Positions 23,711 to 31,960 of a DNA stretch of 44,088 bases are shown piece after piece; the first letter of the stretch is position 1; every line of letters starts with the position of its first letter. Position numbers and translations under genes: made by a program. Where the stretch lies: contig JAKUTH010000019.1 in the NCBI GenBank assembly GCA_022448085.1, positions 1-44,088 on the forward strand, read 5' to 3'. The notes beneath the pieces are model-generated. The model was not told the origin of the DNA. It saw nothing but the letters and a program-made list of their open reading frames with translations, and did not search any database. This stretch comes from Pseudomonadales bacterium. GTDB lineage: Bacteria > Pseudomonadota > Gammaproteobacteria > Pseudomonadales > Azotimanducaceae.

Positions 23711-24511
23711 TTATTGCGGAACTTCCCCTTCCACTTGTAAGCGGTGAATGCAGCGGGGTTCATCGTCATGGTCATGGACCGCGAAATGCACGACGCTGCG
23801 GTTATCCCACATAATGAGATCGTTCTTTGACCAAACGTGCCGCGCCTGGAATTCGGGACGGCACGAGTGTTCAAAGAGGAAATCGAGTAGCGCCTGACTT
23901 TCGTCGGGATTCCATCCGCAAAACTGACGCGTAAACGCTCGGCAGACATACAAGGACCGATTTCCGGTCTGATCGTGCGTTCGTACCACGGGGTGTTGTG
24001 CTTCTGGTGCGTCCTCGGCGGTTTCCCCATATGTACGTGCGAGCCCCGCTGCAGAATGGATCGCCGTGAGCGAGTCGATGGTTTTTCGAACGCCGTCTGA
24101 CAAGCTTTGGTAAGCCAATTCCTGGTTGGCAAAGGCCGTATCCCCACCGATTTCGGGTGTTTCAAGTGCGTACAACATTGTGAGTTTGGGCGGTGCCTCG
24201 TTGTAGGTCATGTCGGAATGCCAGTGTTGATTGATGTCTCTTTTTTTCCCGACATTGACCAGTTCAATGATTTCCGGGTATTCATCGAGTCCGGCGTACG
24301 GATGTCGGACCAACTTTCCCCAACGGCGCGCGAATTCCATGTGATCTTGAGGTGTAAGCTGCTGTTCTGGAAAGACAAGAACTTTGTGTTGACAGAACAA
24401 CTGATCGATCGTAAGCCAGGTTTCGTCGTCCATGGTTCGTAGGTCGAGCCCTTCAACGGTAGCGCCTAAAGGCGCTGCGATCCGTTGGAGTGAAAAGTCA
24501 GACGCACTCAT
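23711..24511 (-). CDS. TauD/TfdA family 2-oxoglutarate-dependent dioxygenase
   Basis: A 266-residue Fe(II)/2-oxoglutarate dioxygenase. The metal triad is His98-x-Asp100 (HWHSDMTY) and His242 (WDNRSVVHFAVHD), with Arg253/Arg257 as 2-oxoglutarate anchor in EPRCIHRL. GGDTAFANQELAY is also a standard block of this family. Reactions in the family include taurine, 2,4-D and other carboxylate or sulfonate hydroxylations; the substrate here is unknown. The start ATG overlaps the stop of selO by one base (TAATG), so the two are translationally coupled in an operon with the serine hydrolase. A more distant second TauD gene lies at 37941-38744. Confidence 0.92.
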   Translation of the reverse strand: MSASDFSLQRIAAPLGATVEGLDLRTMDDETWLTIDQLFCQHKVLVFPEQQLTPQDHMEFARRWGKLVRHPYAGLDEYPEIIELVNVGKKRDINQHWHSDMTYNEAPPKLTMLYALETPEIGGDTAFANQELAYQSLSDGVRKTIDSLTAIHSAAGLARTYGETAEDAPEAQHPVVRTHDQTGNRSLYVCRAFTRQFCGWNPDESQALLDFLFEHSCRPEFQARHVWSKNDLIMWDNRSVVHFAVHDHDDEPRCIHRLQVEGEVPQ

Positions 24512-26088
24512 TACGAGCTACAAGAAAGCATCGAACAGCCTACACGGTGGCGTGCCCACTCGGGACGTTTGGCCGCATATTCGCCTCGGTGGGGCTGTTC
24601 GGTATAGGGGTTGCGCAACACATCGAGTAGCTCGTTGACTGCCGAGAAGTCGCCTTTTCCGGCTGCGTCGATTGCTAATTGCGCCCTGTAATTTCGGAGT
24701 ACATAGAGCGGATTGACTTGATTCATACGATCGCGCCGTTGCTGGTCCGAGACGTCGTCTGTGGATACGCGTTGCAGATAATCGCCGAGCCATCGGAAAA
24801 TTTCGTGGGTGACGGGGTCCGTCAACTCGGACTCAGTGTAAAAAGCATCGTGTAGGCAGTTTAAACGCGCGGTTGGCGTCATCTCCTCGGTCGCTTCTGC
24901 CAGGCCCCGGTAAAAGAGCGTCATATCCGTCTCGGCCAGGGAGAGGACGTTTTCCAACCCATCCAATAATTCCTTATCTCGCGGTCTAAACTCTAGCAAC
25001 CCCAATTTGTTTGCCATCATCTGCTGGGACTCTGACTCATAAAGCGAGGCAAATTCGGACAACGCGGTTTCGAGCGGTTTGGCTTCTCCAATGAGAGGAT
25101 AAATGGCGTTGGCGAACTGCAATAAATTCCATTGCGCGATGGCTGGCTGCTGTCCAAAGCGGTATCGACGCCCCGCTGCGTCGGTGGTGTTAGGTGTCCA
25201 ATTGAGGTCATAATTTTCAAGCCATCCGTAGGGACCGTAGTCGATCGTTATCCCCAAGATCGACATGTTGTCCGTATTCATTACCCCGTGTACGAAACCG
25301 ACCCGCATCCACTGCACGATCAGGGTTGCCGTCAATTGGACAACGGTTCGAAACCATTCGATGTAAGTGCTTGTTTTGCCGAGTGGGCCGGACTCGGGGA
25401 AATGGTTTTTAATGGTGTAGTCAGCTAAATCTCGTAGCAGTTCGGATTCTCGGCGCGAGGCCAACAGTTCGAAATTGCCGAACCGTAAGAAGGTGGGCGC
25501 GACTCGGCACACGATCGCGCCCGGTTCCGCTTTAGGATGACCGTCGTAAAGGATGTCGCGTACGACTTCTTGCCCGGTTAACGCAAGTGACAATGCACGA
25601 GTTGTCGGAACCCCCAAATGATGCATGGCCTCGCTGCACAAGAATTCTCGGAGAGATGAACGAAGCACGGCGAGACCGTCGGCCGTTCTAGAGTACGGAG
25701 TCGGTCCCGCACCCTTCAATTGCATGGCATACCGGGCGCGTTCGCTGGTCACGACATCACCAAGGTTGATGGCGCGCCCGTCGCCAAGTTGACCGGCCCA
25801 ATTCCCAAATTGGTGCCCCCCGTAACACATCGCGAATGGATCCATTCCAGGGAGGAGTTTGTTCCCGGCTAACACCTGGAGAAAAGTCTCCGAGCTGCAG
25901 TCGGTCGCTTCGATACCGAGGAGGTTGGCGGTTTCCGGGGAAAACGCGACCATTGTTGGACTACGGACGGGCGTCGGTTGGACTCGGGAATAACATGCGC
26001 CACGAACTTCACGGACGAAGTTGTCCGGCTCCGGGTCGCCTGGTAATTCTTCGAGAAAGCGGTTGTCGAATTGGAGTTGCGTCTGCAT
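24511..26088 (-). CDS. selO: Protein adenylyltransferase SelO (YdiU)
   Basis: A 525-residue pseudokinase that transfers AMP from ATP to protein Ser/Thr/Tyr residues. Conserved blocks are CYGGHQFGNWAGQLGDGRAI (nucleotide-binding region), QLKGAGPTPYSR, and HGVMNTDNMSILG followed by TIDYGPYGW, with the metal-binding Asn and Asp residues in NTDN and IDYGP. The C-terminus is CSMLSCSS, the Cys form of the tail that carries selenocysteine in many eukaryotic SelOs. Length is close to the family norm. It regulates redox-related proteins in other species. The ATG overlaps the stop of the serine-hydrolase gene (TGATG) and its own stop overlaps the TauD start, an unusually tight three-gene arrangement. 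Confidence 0.96.
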   Translation of the reverse strand: MQTQLQFDNRFLEELPGDPEPDNFVREVRGACYSRVQPTPVRSPTMVAFSPETANLLGIEATDCSSETFLQVLAGNKLLPGMDPFAMCYGGHQFGNWAGQLGDGRAINLGDVVTSERARYAMQLKGAGPTPYSRTADGLAVLRSSLREFLCSEAMHHLGVPTTRALSLALTGQEVVRDILYDGHPKAEPGAIVCRVAPTFLRFGNFELLASRRESELLRDLADYTIKNHFPESGPLGKTSTYIEWFRTVVQLTATLIVQWMRVGFVHGVMNTDNMSILGITIDYGPYGWLENYDLNWTPNTTDAAGRRYRFGQQPAIAQWNLLQFANAIYPLIGEAKPLETALSEFASLYESESQQMMANKLGLLEFRPRDKELLDGLENVLSLAETDMTLFYRGLAEATEEMTPTARLNCLHDAFYTESELTDPVTHEIFRWLGDYLQRVSTDDVSDQQRRDRMNQVNPLYVLRNYRAQLAIDAAGKGDFSAVNELLDVLRNPYTEQPHRGEYAAKRPEWARHRVGCSMLSCSS

Positions 26089-27299
26089 CAGTCGACGATG
26101 GCCGAATACACCAAGTTCTTGAGCTGACCCCGGAAATTAAAGGTATTCGACGGCATGAGCTGGGTCATAAAAATCACGACCAAATCTTCATGGGGGTCAA
26201 CCCAAAATATCGTGGATGCTGCTCCGCCCCAAAAGTAGTCCCCGGCGCCGAATTGGCCGGCGTCGACCGCGCCGAGAGTCGTCGCGAAACCAAGTCCGAA
26301 GCCAATGCCTTCGTAGGCGGTCTCAGAAAAAGCGCCCAAGGCGAGGCTCGACAAATCACCACCGTTGGGCAAATGATTCGCGCGCATGAGGTCAATGGTT
26401 CGCGGTCCCAATATTCGGGTCCCATCGAGTTCGCCGCCGCGACGAAGCATTTCACAAAAACGCCAGTAATCGTAGGAAGTACCAACCAGACCACCCCCGC
26501 CGGAAAAAAATGTCTTCGGTTGGAGGTAGGCGCTTGACATCGGGTCGTCGATCAACTCAAGAGATTTGTCTGCGCGGCGCGCATAGTTTGCCGCGAACCG
26601 GGTTGTGTTTTCTGCAGGGACCGTGAAGCCAGTGTCCGTCATGCCCAGCGGATCAAATATTTCAGTTTGCAAATACTGATCAAACGACATATCAGAAAAC
26701 GCTTGGACTAAATAACCGCAAACGTCGGTGGAATACGAATATAGCCAAGCCTCACCAGGTGAATAACGCAACGGCACCTGGCCAAGCTTTTCGACGAAGC
26801 TTTGAAGCGTTTCGCCGTCTTCGCTACGCATACCGACGGCGGCATAGGCTTTTTCGACAGGGTGTTGTCCGCCACCGTAAGTGAGCCCGCCAGAGTGGCT
26901 CAATAGATCCCGAAACGTCATGGGTCGATTAGCAGCACGGGTCTCGAAAGGCGCCTCGTTTCCAGATACCCAGACGCGCAATTCCTTCCATTCGGGTATG
27001 ACGCGATGCACCGGATCGTTGAGTTGAAAATAGCCTTTTTCGTAGAGTTGCATGAGCGCAACGGACGTGATCGGTTTACTCATAGAGTAGATGCGGAAAA
27101 TCGTGTCATCGGCGATGGGAATCTGGCGCTCTCGATCTGCGGCCCCGAGAGATTCGAAGTAAGCTGGGTGGCCGTGCCGCGCGACCAGGGTCTGACACCC
27201 GACGAGTTTTCCCGAGGCAATGTAATTACGGTCAAGATGATCGGTAATCCGTGCTAAGCGATCACGATCAAACCCTGCGGCCTCCGGTTGAATATCCAT
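26088..27299 (-). CDS. Class C beta-lactamase-like serine hydrolase (family VIII esterase type)
   Basis: A 403-residue penicillin-binding-protein-like serine hydrolase. The nucleophile motif is Ser72-Met-Ser-Lys75 in IYSMSKPITSV. The second catalytic element is a Tyr near 187 (WLYSYSTDVCGY), and GGGGLVGTSYDYWRF followed by DLMRANHLP are typical late blocks. No signal peptide is seen, so it is probably a cytoplasmic esterase or lactonase of the EstB type rather than a periplasmic beta-lactamase. ATG start with GAGGA six bases upstream. It is the first gene of the operon serine hydrolase - selO - TauD, and divergent from the phosphotriesterase-like gene across 243 bases. The substrate is unknown. 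Confidence 0.93.
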   Translation of the reverse strand: MDIQPEAAGFDRDRLARITDHLDRNYIASGKLVGCQTLVARHGHPAYFESLGAADRERQIPIADDTIFRIYSMSKPITSVALMQLYEKGYFQLNDPVHRVIPEWKELRVWVSGNEAPFETRAANRPMTFRDLLSHSGGLTYGGGQHPVEKAYAAVGMRSEDGETLQSFVEKLGQVPLRYSPGEAWLYSYSTDVCGYLVQAFSDMSFDQYLQTEIFDPLGMTDTGFTVPAENTTRFAANYARRADKSLELIDDPMSSAYLQPKTFFSGGGGLVGTSYDYWRFCEMLRRGGELDGTRILGPRTIDLMRANHLPNGGDLSSLALGAFSETAYEGIGFGLGFATTLGAVDAGQFGAGDYFWGGAASTIFWVDPHEDLVVIFMTQLMPSNTFNFRGQLKNLVYSAIVD

Positions 27300-27367
27300 T
27301 GTGTCCTCAGATCGGTCGAATCAACTGGTGAATCCGTGGGCGCTAGAATAACCAATCGGAAAAGATA

Positions 27368-27419
27368 TTGGAGATCGTATAGCGGGCGAGGACGAACCGA
27401 TATTGGCGCTCGTCTCCAA
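27368..27419. repeat. Bulged hairpin in divergent intergenic region
   Basis: TTGGAGA (27368-27374) and TCTCCAA (27413-27419) are exact reverse complements. The pairing can be extended inward by CG and AGCG with small bulges, giving about 13 base pairs in all. It lies between the serine-hydrolase start (27299) and the likely promoter of the phosphotriesterase-like gene. It may be an operator or part of a leader. Confidence 0.35.
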
Positions 27420-27468
27420 CATGCTGGGTATGGCCTCGACACCGTTGTCACGTTCGGCAGTTATTGGT

Positions 27469-27496
27469 TTGACATGAGGCGAAGGCAACGTATCGT
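27469..27496 (+). promoter_or_regulatory. Probable sigma-70 promoter for the phosphotriesterase-like gene
   Basis: TTGACA (27469-27474) matches the -35 consensus perfectly. TATCGT (27491-27496) is a moderate -10 match with 16-base spacing. The start codon at 27543 is 47 bases downstream, preceded by GGAG at 27532-27535. It is judged by eye only. Confidence 0.4.
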
Positions 27497-27542
27497 TTTG
27501 TGGGCAGGACAAAATTGATACTAGAACTTATGGAGATGTGCG

Positions 27543-28499
27543 ATGACGACCGTTAACTCAGTGCTGGGACCCATTTCGTCGGATGATCTCGGTTTCACCC
27601 TTATGCACGAACATGTCATGGTGAGCGCCCCTGCGATGTTTCGTACGTATCCCGATTTGTTTGGGCCCGAAGATCGGGAAGCCCGTGCAATCGACATATT
27701 CAAAAAGGTAAAAGCTGAGGGCATTGATACCATTGTCGATGCTACGACATACGACCTAGGGCGGGACCCGGAACTTTTGTGCGCAGTGGCTGAAGGATCA
27801 GGGGTCAACATCATTAATGTTACCGGCTGGTGGCTGGATGTCCCGAGGTTTCTCCGGGGTGTGTCGCCGAATCAAATGGCACGAGAATTTATCAAAGACA
27901 TCAACGAGGGGTTTCGTGGGACCGGAATTAAAGCCGGAATCCTGAAGTGTGCCGCGGACTTCGAGGGGGTTACCGTGGACCTCGAATTGATGGCACGGGC
28001 TGCGGCTCGAGCGCAGATTGAAACCGGAATACCGTTGATGGTCCATTCGTACCCGACGGGGCAGGTGGCGAGACGCCAAATTGAGATTTTTCGTGAGGAG
28101 GGCGTTGACCTCACACGGGTGAAAATCGATCACTCAAACGACACGACGGACATTGAATACTTAACGTGGATTCTTGATCAAGGTTGTTATTTAGGCCTAG
28201 ATCGTTATCCCGGGCGCCTCGTCAGTCCCGAGGCGCGTACTGCCACCATGAAGACACTGATTGATCAAGGTTACGGCGACAAGCTTTGTCCCTCGCACGA
28301 CTGTATTTGTCTCCATATTCACAATGAACGTCCGGATGGCACCATCCCCGAGGAGCATGACTTCTTTAGGAGTAACGTCGATCAGTATCTATACATCCAC
28401 CGCCACGTCATTCCTGATCTCGTTGAGATGGGGGTCAGTGATACGACTGTACGCAGTCTGTTCGTCGATAACCCCCGGCGTTTTTTTGCAGGCGCGTAG
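27543..28499 (+). CDS. Phosphotriesterase-family metal-dependent hydrolase
   Basis: A 318-residue amidohydrolase-superfamily enzyme of the phosphotriesterase (PTE/PHP/lactonase) group. All binuclear-site ligands are present: His22 and His24 (MHEHV), carbamylated Lys135 (AGILKCAAD), His168 (LMVHSYPTG), His197 (IDHSND) and Asp253 (CPSHDC). Known members hydrolyse organophosphates, N-acyl-homoserine lactones or other lactones. LMHEHVMVSAP and GWWLDVPRFL are unlike the well-studied quorum-quenching PLLs, so the substrate is open. No signal peptide. Start ATG with GGAG seven bases upstream, and a likely promoter at 27469-27496. It is convergent with an LLM oxidoreductase gene 25 bases away. Confidence 0.92.
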   Translation: MTTVNSVLGPISSDDLGFTLMHEHVMVSAPAMFRTYPDLFGPEDREARAIDIFKKVKAEGIDTIVDATTYDLGRDPELLCAVAEGSGVNIINVTGWWLDVPRFLRGVSPNQMAREFIKDINEGFRGTGIKAGILKCAADFEGVTVDLELMARAAARAQIETGIPLMVHSYPTGQVARRQIEIFREEGVDLTRVKIDHSNDTTDIEYLTWILDQGCYLGLDRYPGRLVSPEARTATMKTLIDQGYGDKLCPSHDCICLHIHNERPDGTIPEEHDFFRSNVDQYLYIHRHVIPDLVEMGVSDTTVRSLFVDNPRRFFAGA

Positions 28500-28524
28500 A
28501 ACCCGTTCGCGGAAACTTATCGTA

Positions 28525-29445
28525 TCAAGCCGCCAACAAGCTTCGAAGACATTCGTTGGTTCGAGTAAAGGAAGCTCGACCGTCATCACCGGCGGGGTAA
28601 ACGCTTGCAATAACTTCCGTCGCTCCTGAATCAAAAAATTCTTGTAATCGCGCTTCGACTTCGGATTCGGTTCCAACCACGGCGATTTCGCCGGCCTGGT
28701 CGATCCCTTCAGCGTCGAGTTGGCGTCGATAGTTGGGCAAGTGTCCGTAGCCTTGGAAGATCTGCACGGACCGTGCGATTGCTTGTTCGTGGTCGTCGTG
28801 TACACACACCGGTACGCCGACAATGACGCGCGGCGTGGGCCGACCGGCATCTGCCGCCGCCTTGTTGATTGTCGGGACCGTGTGATCGCGGATCGTTTTG
28901 TTTCCAACCATCCAGGTGACGGTGCCGTCGGCGACTTCGCCCGCCGCTTTAAGCATGAGAGGGGCGAGAGCTGACATCACCACAGGAAACGGGGATGCTT
29001 CCGGACACGCGAACCCGGTCGTCATCTTGTACATTTCGCCGTCGAATTCGACGCGACCCTCGTCGCCTAACGCTTTAAGAATCGTTACGTACTCGCGCAT
29101 GTGTCGTGCCGGACGAGAATATTCGAGACCGAGCGCCTCAATGCCGGGCGCGTGTGACGGTCCGACACCGAGTATCAAGCGACCGCCCGTCAAGGCGTTT
29201 GTGGTGGCAGCTTGTTGGGCCAACGCGTTCGGATGCCGCGGGTACGAAGGCACGACCGCGGTCCCAAGTTCGATGGTGTTTGTTTGAGGTCCAGCCAGCG
29301 CGATCATCGTTAAGGCATCGAAGGTACCGACTTGCGGGCACCAGTAACTCGAAAACCCTTGACTCTCCATCTGAACGATCTCGTCGACGAGGCTTGAAAG
29401 AGGTTGACCTCGCCTAACGTTTCCACCGTAAATTCCTAATTTCAT
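28525..29445 (-). CDS. LLM class flavin-dependent oxidoreductase (F420-type)
   Basis: A 306-residue luciferase-like monooxygenase/F420-dependent reductase with a TIM-barrel fold. KLGIYGGNVRRGQ starts it, IELGTAVVPSYPRHPNALAQ and GGRLILGVGPSHAPGIEAL are the cofactor-binding blocks, and a VVGTESEVEARLQEFFDSGA segment lies near the C-terminus. These resemble the TIGR03564-type F420-dependent LLM proteins, although FMN cannot be excluded. Start ATG with AGGAG ten bases upstream. It follows the HpaI-type aldolase gene by 84 bases on the same strand, so the two are probably co-transcribed. Two more LLM genes lie at 33019 and 34758. The substrate is unknown. Confidence 0.9.
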   Translation of the reverse strand: MKLGIYGGNVRRGQPLSSLVDEIVQMESQGFSSYWCPQVGTFDALTMIALAGPQTNTIELGTAVVPSYPRHPNALAQQAATTNALTGGRLILGVGPSHAPGIEALGLEYSRPARHMREYVTILKALGDEGRVEFDGEMYKMTTGFACPEASPFPVVMSALAPLMLKAAGEVADGTVTWMVGNKTIRDHTVPTINKAAADAGRPTPRVIVGVPVCVHDDHEQAIARSVQIFQGYGHLPNYRRQLDAEGIDQAGEIAVVGTESEVEARLQEFFDSGATEVIASVYPAGDDGRASFTRTNECLRSLLAA

Positions 29446-29529
29446 TAATAAAAATCTCCTTTATGGATGTTCTTTATGTATTGGTCTCGTGATCGAATCT
29501 GTGTCTACTGGCGTATGCGGAAGGATGAG

Positions 29530-30276
29530 TCATCGGATCCCAGCAAGACCGTCGCTAATCCCCTGGCTTGCCCAGCCACCCCACGGGAGGGTGAAAAATC
29601 TGAATCCTTTAGCGATCAGTTCACTTGGCTCAATACCTGGCGGCACAAAATACATGCCGGGGGCAACACCGACTTTCTCGCAAGCGGCCGCGATCTTATC
29701 CAACGCGGCTAGATACTTCGGGTTGGGATAGTCCAGCGCGACGTCAAGGTTTATCGAGAGATCCGAGGGGCCGACCAGGAGTACATCAATCCCAGGAACA
29801 CTCAGAATCTCGTCGATGCTTTCCAGCGCCTCCGCAGTCTCGATCATGGGGATGATCAACAGTTGTTCATTCACAATATCCATGTACTCGCGGTAACTTT
29901 TGAATTCGCCCCATTCTCCTCGTGGGCCGGCCGAACTGCGCACGCCTGCAAAGGGATACTTACACCAAGCGACCATGTTTTCGGCCTCTTCCTTGGTATT
30001 GACCATGGGGACGATGATTCCTTTAGCGCCTTGGTCTAAGGCGTAGCAGATTTGATCCTGCCTGTTTTCACCGACTCTGATAATGGGAATCGCGGTCCTA
30101 CCCCGCATCGCGGCGAGCTGAGGTTGTAACGCCTTGATCTCGACCGGTGAGTGTTGGGTATCGAAAAGGAGAAAATCGAAACCTGAATTCGCTAAGAAAC
30201 GGACATCGCTGGTTATCGAACCATCTGTGCCAATGGCGGTCTCGCCCGACTTCAGCATATCTTTGACAGCATTCAT
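29530..30276 (-). CDS. HpcH/HpaI family aldolase
   Basis: A 248-residue class II aldolase of the HpcH/HpaI (citrate lyase beta-like) family. The catalytic His is His42 in FDTQHSPVE, where the family usually has Glu before this His and here it is Gln41. Arg67 (IIRVGE), Glu146 (PMIETAEA) and Asp172 (VGPSDLS) provide substrate and metal contacts. Such enzymes cleave 4-hydroxy-2-oxoacids to pyruvate and an aldehyde, or the reverse. It is upstream of an LLM gene on the same strand and divergent from the acyl-CoA ligase, so both may belong to one regulated catabolic unit. The start ATG lies 33 bases from a perfect palindrome at 30309-30324. Confidence 0.92.
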   Translation of the reverse strand: MNAVKDMLKSGETAIGTDGSITSDVRFLANSGFDFLLFDTQHSPVEIKALQPQLAAMRGRTAIPIIRVGENRQDQICYALDQGAKGIIVPMVNTKEEAENMVAWCKYPFAGVRSSAGPRGEWGEFKSYREYMDIVNEQLLIIPMIETAEALESIDEILSVPGIDVLLVGPSDLSINLDVALDYPNPKYLAALDKIAAACEKVGVAPGMYFVPPGIEPSELIAKGFRFFTLPWGGWASQGISDGLAGIR

Positions 30277-30308
30277 GGTTTCAAGTCTTCCTAGAGTGGT
30301 CGGTTAAA

Positions 30309-30324
30309 GATAAGTGCGCTTATC
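30309..30324. promoter_or_regulatory. Perfect 6+4+6 palindrome, candidate operator
   Basis: GATAAG-TGCG-CTTATC has perfectly matching six-base arms around a four-base centre. It lies between the divergent aldolase (start 30276) and acyl-CoA ligase (start 30461) genes. Size and placement fit a TetR/GntR-type operator; no regulator gene is in the window. Confidence 0.45.
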
Positions 30325-30460
30325 CCGAAGTGCCAGTGAAAACGACAGCGGATCTCGAGAAAATTGATCTAAAGGGAAGGACTGACATTGCGTCGCATTG
30401 GAAACGGTGCTCAAGAAAAAGGGAAATATCGATTGCGAAAAATGGGAGTATCTAGGCCGG

Positions 30461-31960
30461 ATGAATAACCTATTGGATTTGTTAACGGAGCATACCCATG
30501 GCGGCGACGCCATTGATGCACCGCATCGCGACCCTCAAACGTACGCTCGTCTATCGGAACAGATTTTACGGGCTGGTGGTGAACTACGTTCGATCGCGAT
30601 TGCGCCCAATTCGCGGGTGGCGATGGTTTTGCCTAACGGACCGCTGATGGCGTCAGCGTTCGTGAGTTTGGCCCCATGGTGTACGACGGCTCCATTAAAC
30701 CCTGCGTATAAATCCGATGAGTTCGAATTTTATCTTCAAGATCTGGAGGCGTCGGCCCTGATGGTCGAGACCGGTTCGGAATCCGGCGCGATCGAGGTCG
30801 CCCACAGTCTTGGGATTCGCATCATCGAAATTGAAGAAGGAGAGGAGGCGGGTTCTTTTTCCGTCGGTGAGGCGAGGGATGAAGTTCCCGCTCGGGAAGA
30901 GGATGCGATCGCGCTTATTTTGCATACATCGGGGACGACGTCGCGGCCAAAAATGGTGCCGCTTTCGATGGGTAATCTTGCAGCGTCAGCATCCAATATC
31001 GCGGCCACGCTGCAGTTGTCCGGAGCCGATCGCTGCCTAAACGTGATGCCGCTTTTTCACATACATGGGTTGATGGCGCCGGTACTGGCGTCTCTGATCT
31101 CGGGCGCGAGCGTTTACTGTACGCCCGGCTTCGATGCGTTACGTTTTTTCGCTTGGTTGGACGATGCGCGGCCGAGTTGGTATAGCGCGGTGCCGACGAT
31201 GCATCAGGGTATCTTGTCGAGAGCGCCCCGTAATCCAGAGGTTATTGAGCGGTCTTCGTTACGGTTTGTCCGTTCGTCATCGGCCTCATTGCCGCCGCAG
31301 GTCATGGCGGCACTCGAGGTTGCGTTTTCTGCTCCTGTTGTTGAAGCGTATGCCATGACCGAGGCTGCACACCAAATGTGCTCGAATCCGCTGCCACCTA
31401 GTACCCGGAAGCCTGGTTGTGTGGGCCCAGCGGCCGGCCCAGAGGTTGCGATTATGAACGAGGATGGCGTTGCGCTTGCGACGGATGACGTTGGTGAAAT
31501 TGTGATTCGAGGCAAGAACGTGACTTCAGGCTACATCAACAATCCGGAGGCGAATGCAGGCGCTTTTCATGAAGGTGGTTGGTTCCGTACCGGCGATCAG
31601 GGACTGCTAGATGCGGATGGTTACGTTAGAGTCACCGGTCGACTCAAGGAGATCATCAACCGAGGTGGTGAGAAAATCGCGCCGCTCGAAGTCGATGAAG
31701 TCATTCTTGATCATGATGCGGTGACTCAAGTCTGCACTTTTGCGATTCCACACAACAAGCTAGGCGAGGAGGTAGGTGCTGCCGTTGTTCTGAAGGAGGG
31801 TAGCGAGGTCACCGAAAATGAGCTTCGAACGTTTATTGCGCAAAGGCTTGCCGATTTTAAAGTGCCTCGGCGGGTCCTGTTCGTCGAAGAAATTCCAAAA
31901 GGACCGACCGGAAAGATCCAGCGCATTGGACTTGCAAAAGCGCTCGGACTCGCGCCGTGA
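30461..31960 (+). CDS. AMP-dependent acyl-CoA synthetase (Pcs60/AAE3-like)
   Basis: A 499-residue acid-CoA ligase. The ATP loop is HTSGTTSRPKMVPLS (155-169). MPLFHIHGLMAP, the AMTEAAHQMCSNPLP block, GGWFRTGDQG and GRLKEIINRGGEKI follow. Lys485 in GPTGKIQR is the adenylation lysine. The MTEAAHQM and SNPLP wording resembles oxalate-CoA ligase (Pcs60/AAE3), so a small or polar acid is plausible, though not certain. The frame is open to 30398, but ATG 30461 with AGG four bases upstream fits the family N-terminus. It overlaps the ketopantoate-reductase-like gene by four bases. Divergent from the HpaI aldolase. Confidence 0.93.
   Translation: MNNLLDLLTEHTHGGDAIDAPHRDPQTYARLSEQILRAGGELRSIAIAPNSRVAMVLPNGPLMASAFVSLAPWCTTAPLNPAYKSDEFEFYLQDLEASALMVETGSESGAIEVAHSLGIRIIEIEEGEEAGSFSVGEARDEVPAREEDAIALILHTSGTTSRPKMVPLSMGNLAASASNIAATLQLSGADRCLNVMPLFHIHGLMAPVLASLISGASVYCTPGFDALRFFAWLDDARPSWYSAVPTMHQGILSRAPRNPEVIERSSLRFVRSSSASLPPQVMAALEVAFSAPVVEAYAMTEAAHQMCSNPLPPSTRKPGCVGPAAGPEVAIMNEDGVALATDDVGEIVIRGKNVTSGYINNPEANAGAFHEGGWFRTGDQGLLDADGYVRVTGRLKEIINRGGEKIAPLEVDEVILDHDAVTQVCTFAIPHNKLGEEVGAAVVLKEGSEVTENELRTFIAQRLADFKVPRRVLFVEEIPKGPTGKIQRIGLAKALGLAP

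Noticed and set aside
23536-24165. 209-codon open frame on the minus strand
   Set aside because: It spans the hisG end and the TauD gene in another frame; composition is basic and random-like.
25836-26537. 233-codon open frame on the plus strand
   Set aside because: It is antisense to selO and the serine hydrolase, with no recognisable domain; a shadow of real genes.
28389-28907. 172-codon open frame on the minus strand
   Set aside because: It overlaps the phosphotriesterase-like gene and an LLM gene in another frame, both with intact motifs.
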